Source: Sabellastarte sp. h YS-2021 (lineage: Eukaryota > Annelida > Polychaeta > Sabellida > Sabellidae). From it: a DNA stretch of 64,000 nucleotides. This document shows positions 63,163 to 64,000 of this stretch, piece by piece. Below the pieces are notes generated by a model. That model did no database searches and was not told the origin of the DNA. It saw only the letters and a program-made list of their open reading frames with translations. The stretch is taken from assembly GCA_964017235.1 (NCBI GenBank), contig OZ024931.1, positions 102,876,221 to 102,940,220 of the forward strand. Direction: 5' to 3'. Within the stretch, counting starts at the first letter, position 1. The number at the start of each line of letters is the position of its first letter. The translations under genes and the position numbers were made by a program.

Positions 63163-64000
63163 CTAAGGATATCTCCAGTGCTCCTTGAGATGAAACTGAA
63201 AGGGCCTCATGTGAAGGCGTCCCTCCGGGACCATTTTCTCCGTTGAGGCTAGCAACCTAATTAGAGACATCAAACATCTTGCAGTCAAAACACGTTTTGA
63301 CTTGAGTCGTAGGATCAAATCCTGAAGTTTGAGCCATCTCTCGTGAGTGGGTCTTACAAGGACTGAATCTAGGTGGTATTCGTAGCCCACGAATGAAAAC
63401 ACCTGAGTAGGTTTCAGTTCTGATTTTTCTTGGTTGATTATCCAACCCAAGGATTGAGTTAGGTCTACCACTGCCTGTGTGTCCACTTGGGCTTCCTCCT
63501 GAGACTGGGACCTGATCAGCCAGTCGTCCAGGTATTGGTGAATTCTGAGTCCTCTTGAGAGGGCCATTAGTTTCACTTCCTTTACGATCATCGTAAAGAC
63601 CTGGGGGGCTGTGGCCAGTCCGAAAGGTAGGGAGGTGAACTGGAACACCTGGGCCTTGTAGCAAAACCTTAGATATTTCCTTGAGTTTGGATGGATGGGG
63701 ATGTGTAGGTACGCGTCTGACAGGTCTATCGACGATACCCACTCCCCTGGAACCAGGGAAGTCCTGATGGACTCTGGAGTTTCCATTTTGAACTTTTCTA
63801 CATGTAGAAAAGTGTTGAGCCTGCTTAAGTCTATGACTGGCCTCCACCTTTGGTGAGGCTTGGATACTAGGAACAGGCGACTGTAAAACCCGAGAGATTT
63901 TACATTTTCCACCCTTTCGATAGCGTTCTTGGACAAGAGAGACTGGATACAAGTGGCCAAGGCTTGGTCTTTTTGTTGGGCCTTGTACTCTGACAGGATC
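63163..64000 (-). CDS. DIRS reverse transcriptase (copy 3), open, partial at window edge
   Basis: Open on the minus strand from the window end (ILSEYKAQQKDQALATCIQS) to the TAG at 63163. RT motifs: GFYSRLFLVSKPHQRWRPVI, VSSIDLSDAYLHIPIHPNSR (catalytic Asp), YLRFCYKAQVFQFTSLPFGL, GLRIHQYLDDWLIRSQSQEE (catalytic YLDD), LGWIINQEKSELKPTQVFSF, VGYEYHLDSVLVRPTHERW (thumb-like) and LMSLIRLLASTEKMVPEGRL. No internal stop in 279 codons. The real protein begins beyond the window and would continue into RNase H but for the TAG. Its frame and residues match copy 2 closely. Confidence 0.92.
   Translation of the reverse strand, partial: ILSEYKAQQKDQALATCIQSLLSKNAIERVENVKSLGFYSRLFLVSKPHQRWRPVIDLSRLNTFLHVEKFKMETPESIRTSLVPGEWVSSIDLSDAYLHIPIHPNSRKYLRFCYKAQVFQFTSLPFGLATAPQVFTMIVKEVKLMALSRGLRIHQYLDDWLIRSQSQEEAQVDTQAVVDLTQSLGWIINQEKSELKPTQVFSFVGYEYHLDSVLVRPTHERWLKLQDLILRLKSKRVLTARCLMSLIRLLASTEKMVPEGRLHMRPFQFHLKEHWRYP

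Larger units (their letters stand above)
60383..64000 (-). mobile_element. DIRS retrotransposon copy 3 (runs off window)
   Basis: Minus-strand order from the window edge: RT, RNase H, linker, tyrosine recombinase, 3' inverted repeats. It is the best preserved DIRS copy: one TAG stop between RT and RNase H, one 1 nt deletion in the recombinase and otherwise open frames. Gag and the left end lie beyond 64000. The outer end is at 60383, inside a repeat A unit. Confidence 0.93.

Noticed and set aside
63257..63952. Long (231 codon) minus-strand frame overlapping RT.
   Set aside because: Out of frame with the RT motifs and lacking any domain; a shadow of the RT gene.

Overview
The window looks like an AT-rich, gene-poor stretch of a metazoan genome, most likely a marine invertebrate. 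A mollusc or other lophotrochozoan is my inference from the repeat mixture, not proven by any gene. Several kinds of mobile DNA are nested in one another: DIRS tyrosine-recombinase retrotransposons, an IN-first (Gmr1-like) Ty3/Gypsy element, PIF/Harbinger DNA transposons, LINE remnants, tRNA-derived SINEs, MITE-like foldback elements and arrays of two unrelated ~155 bp repeats. No rRNA gene, standalone tRNA gene or CRISPR array is visible.

Layout. 1-3.35 kb holds repeat arrays A and B. 3.35-7.56 kb is a decayed plus-strand DIRS copy. 8.5-9.6 kb carries minisatellite-like 60-68 bp repeats. 11.9-13.2 kb (minus) is the best long host exon, encoding a proline-rich protein with two or three membrane segments. 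14.6-17.9 kb is a repeat A array invaded by a nested MITE and by SINEs. 18.397-25.729 kb is a complete-length LTR retrotransposon with 966/977 bp LTRs, a CCAAT target duplication and the order gag-PR-IN-RT-RNase H. Its protease region is split by a SINE. 28.0-28.3 kb and 43.56-43.61 kb (minus) look like the two coding exons of one small secreted, cysteine-patterned precursor. Its ~15 kb intron holds another repeat A block, a Harbinger element (30.32-34.84 kb), an adjoining LINE insertion (34.86-35.86 kb), an older LINE (37.3-38.8 kb) and a ~3.15 kb terminal-inverted-repeat element with nine scattered copies of one 15 bp motif.

46.2-51.2 kb contains two DIRS gag fragments in opposite orientation. 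The plus-strand one is split by a probable LTR fragment, which is itself split by a TIR element rich in a 20 bp palindrome. 51.26-59.23 kb is a minus-strand DIRS element interrupted by a Harbinger transposon at 54.743-58.339 kb (TTA target duplication). 59.2-60.38 kb returns to repeats B and A. 60.383-64.0 kb is a third, better preserved minus-strand DIRS copy that runs off the window.

How it fits together. Almost all long reading frames belong to mobile elements and carry frameshifts or stops, so they are annotated as pseudogenes unless the frame is open. The retrotransposon parts read as reverse transcriptase, RNase H, integrase or recombinase modules. The Harbinger parts read as transposase plus MADF/Myb-like partner. 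Only two host loci have real support: the membrane protein and the candidate secreted peptide precursor. The most unusual signals are the IN-before-RT Gypsy element, the phase-matched two-exon precursor with four CX4C motifs, and two TIR elements with dense internal motif arrays.
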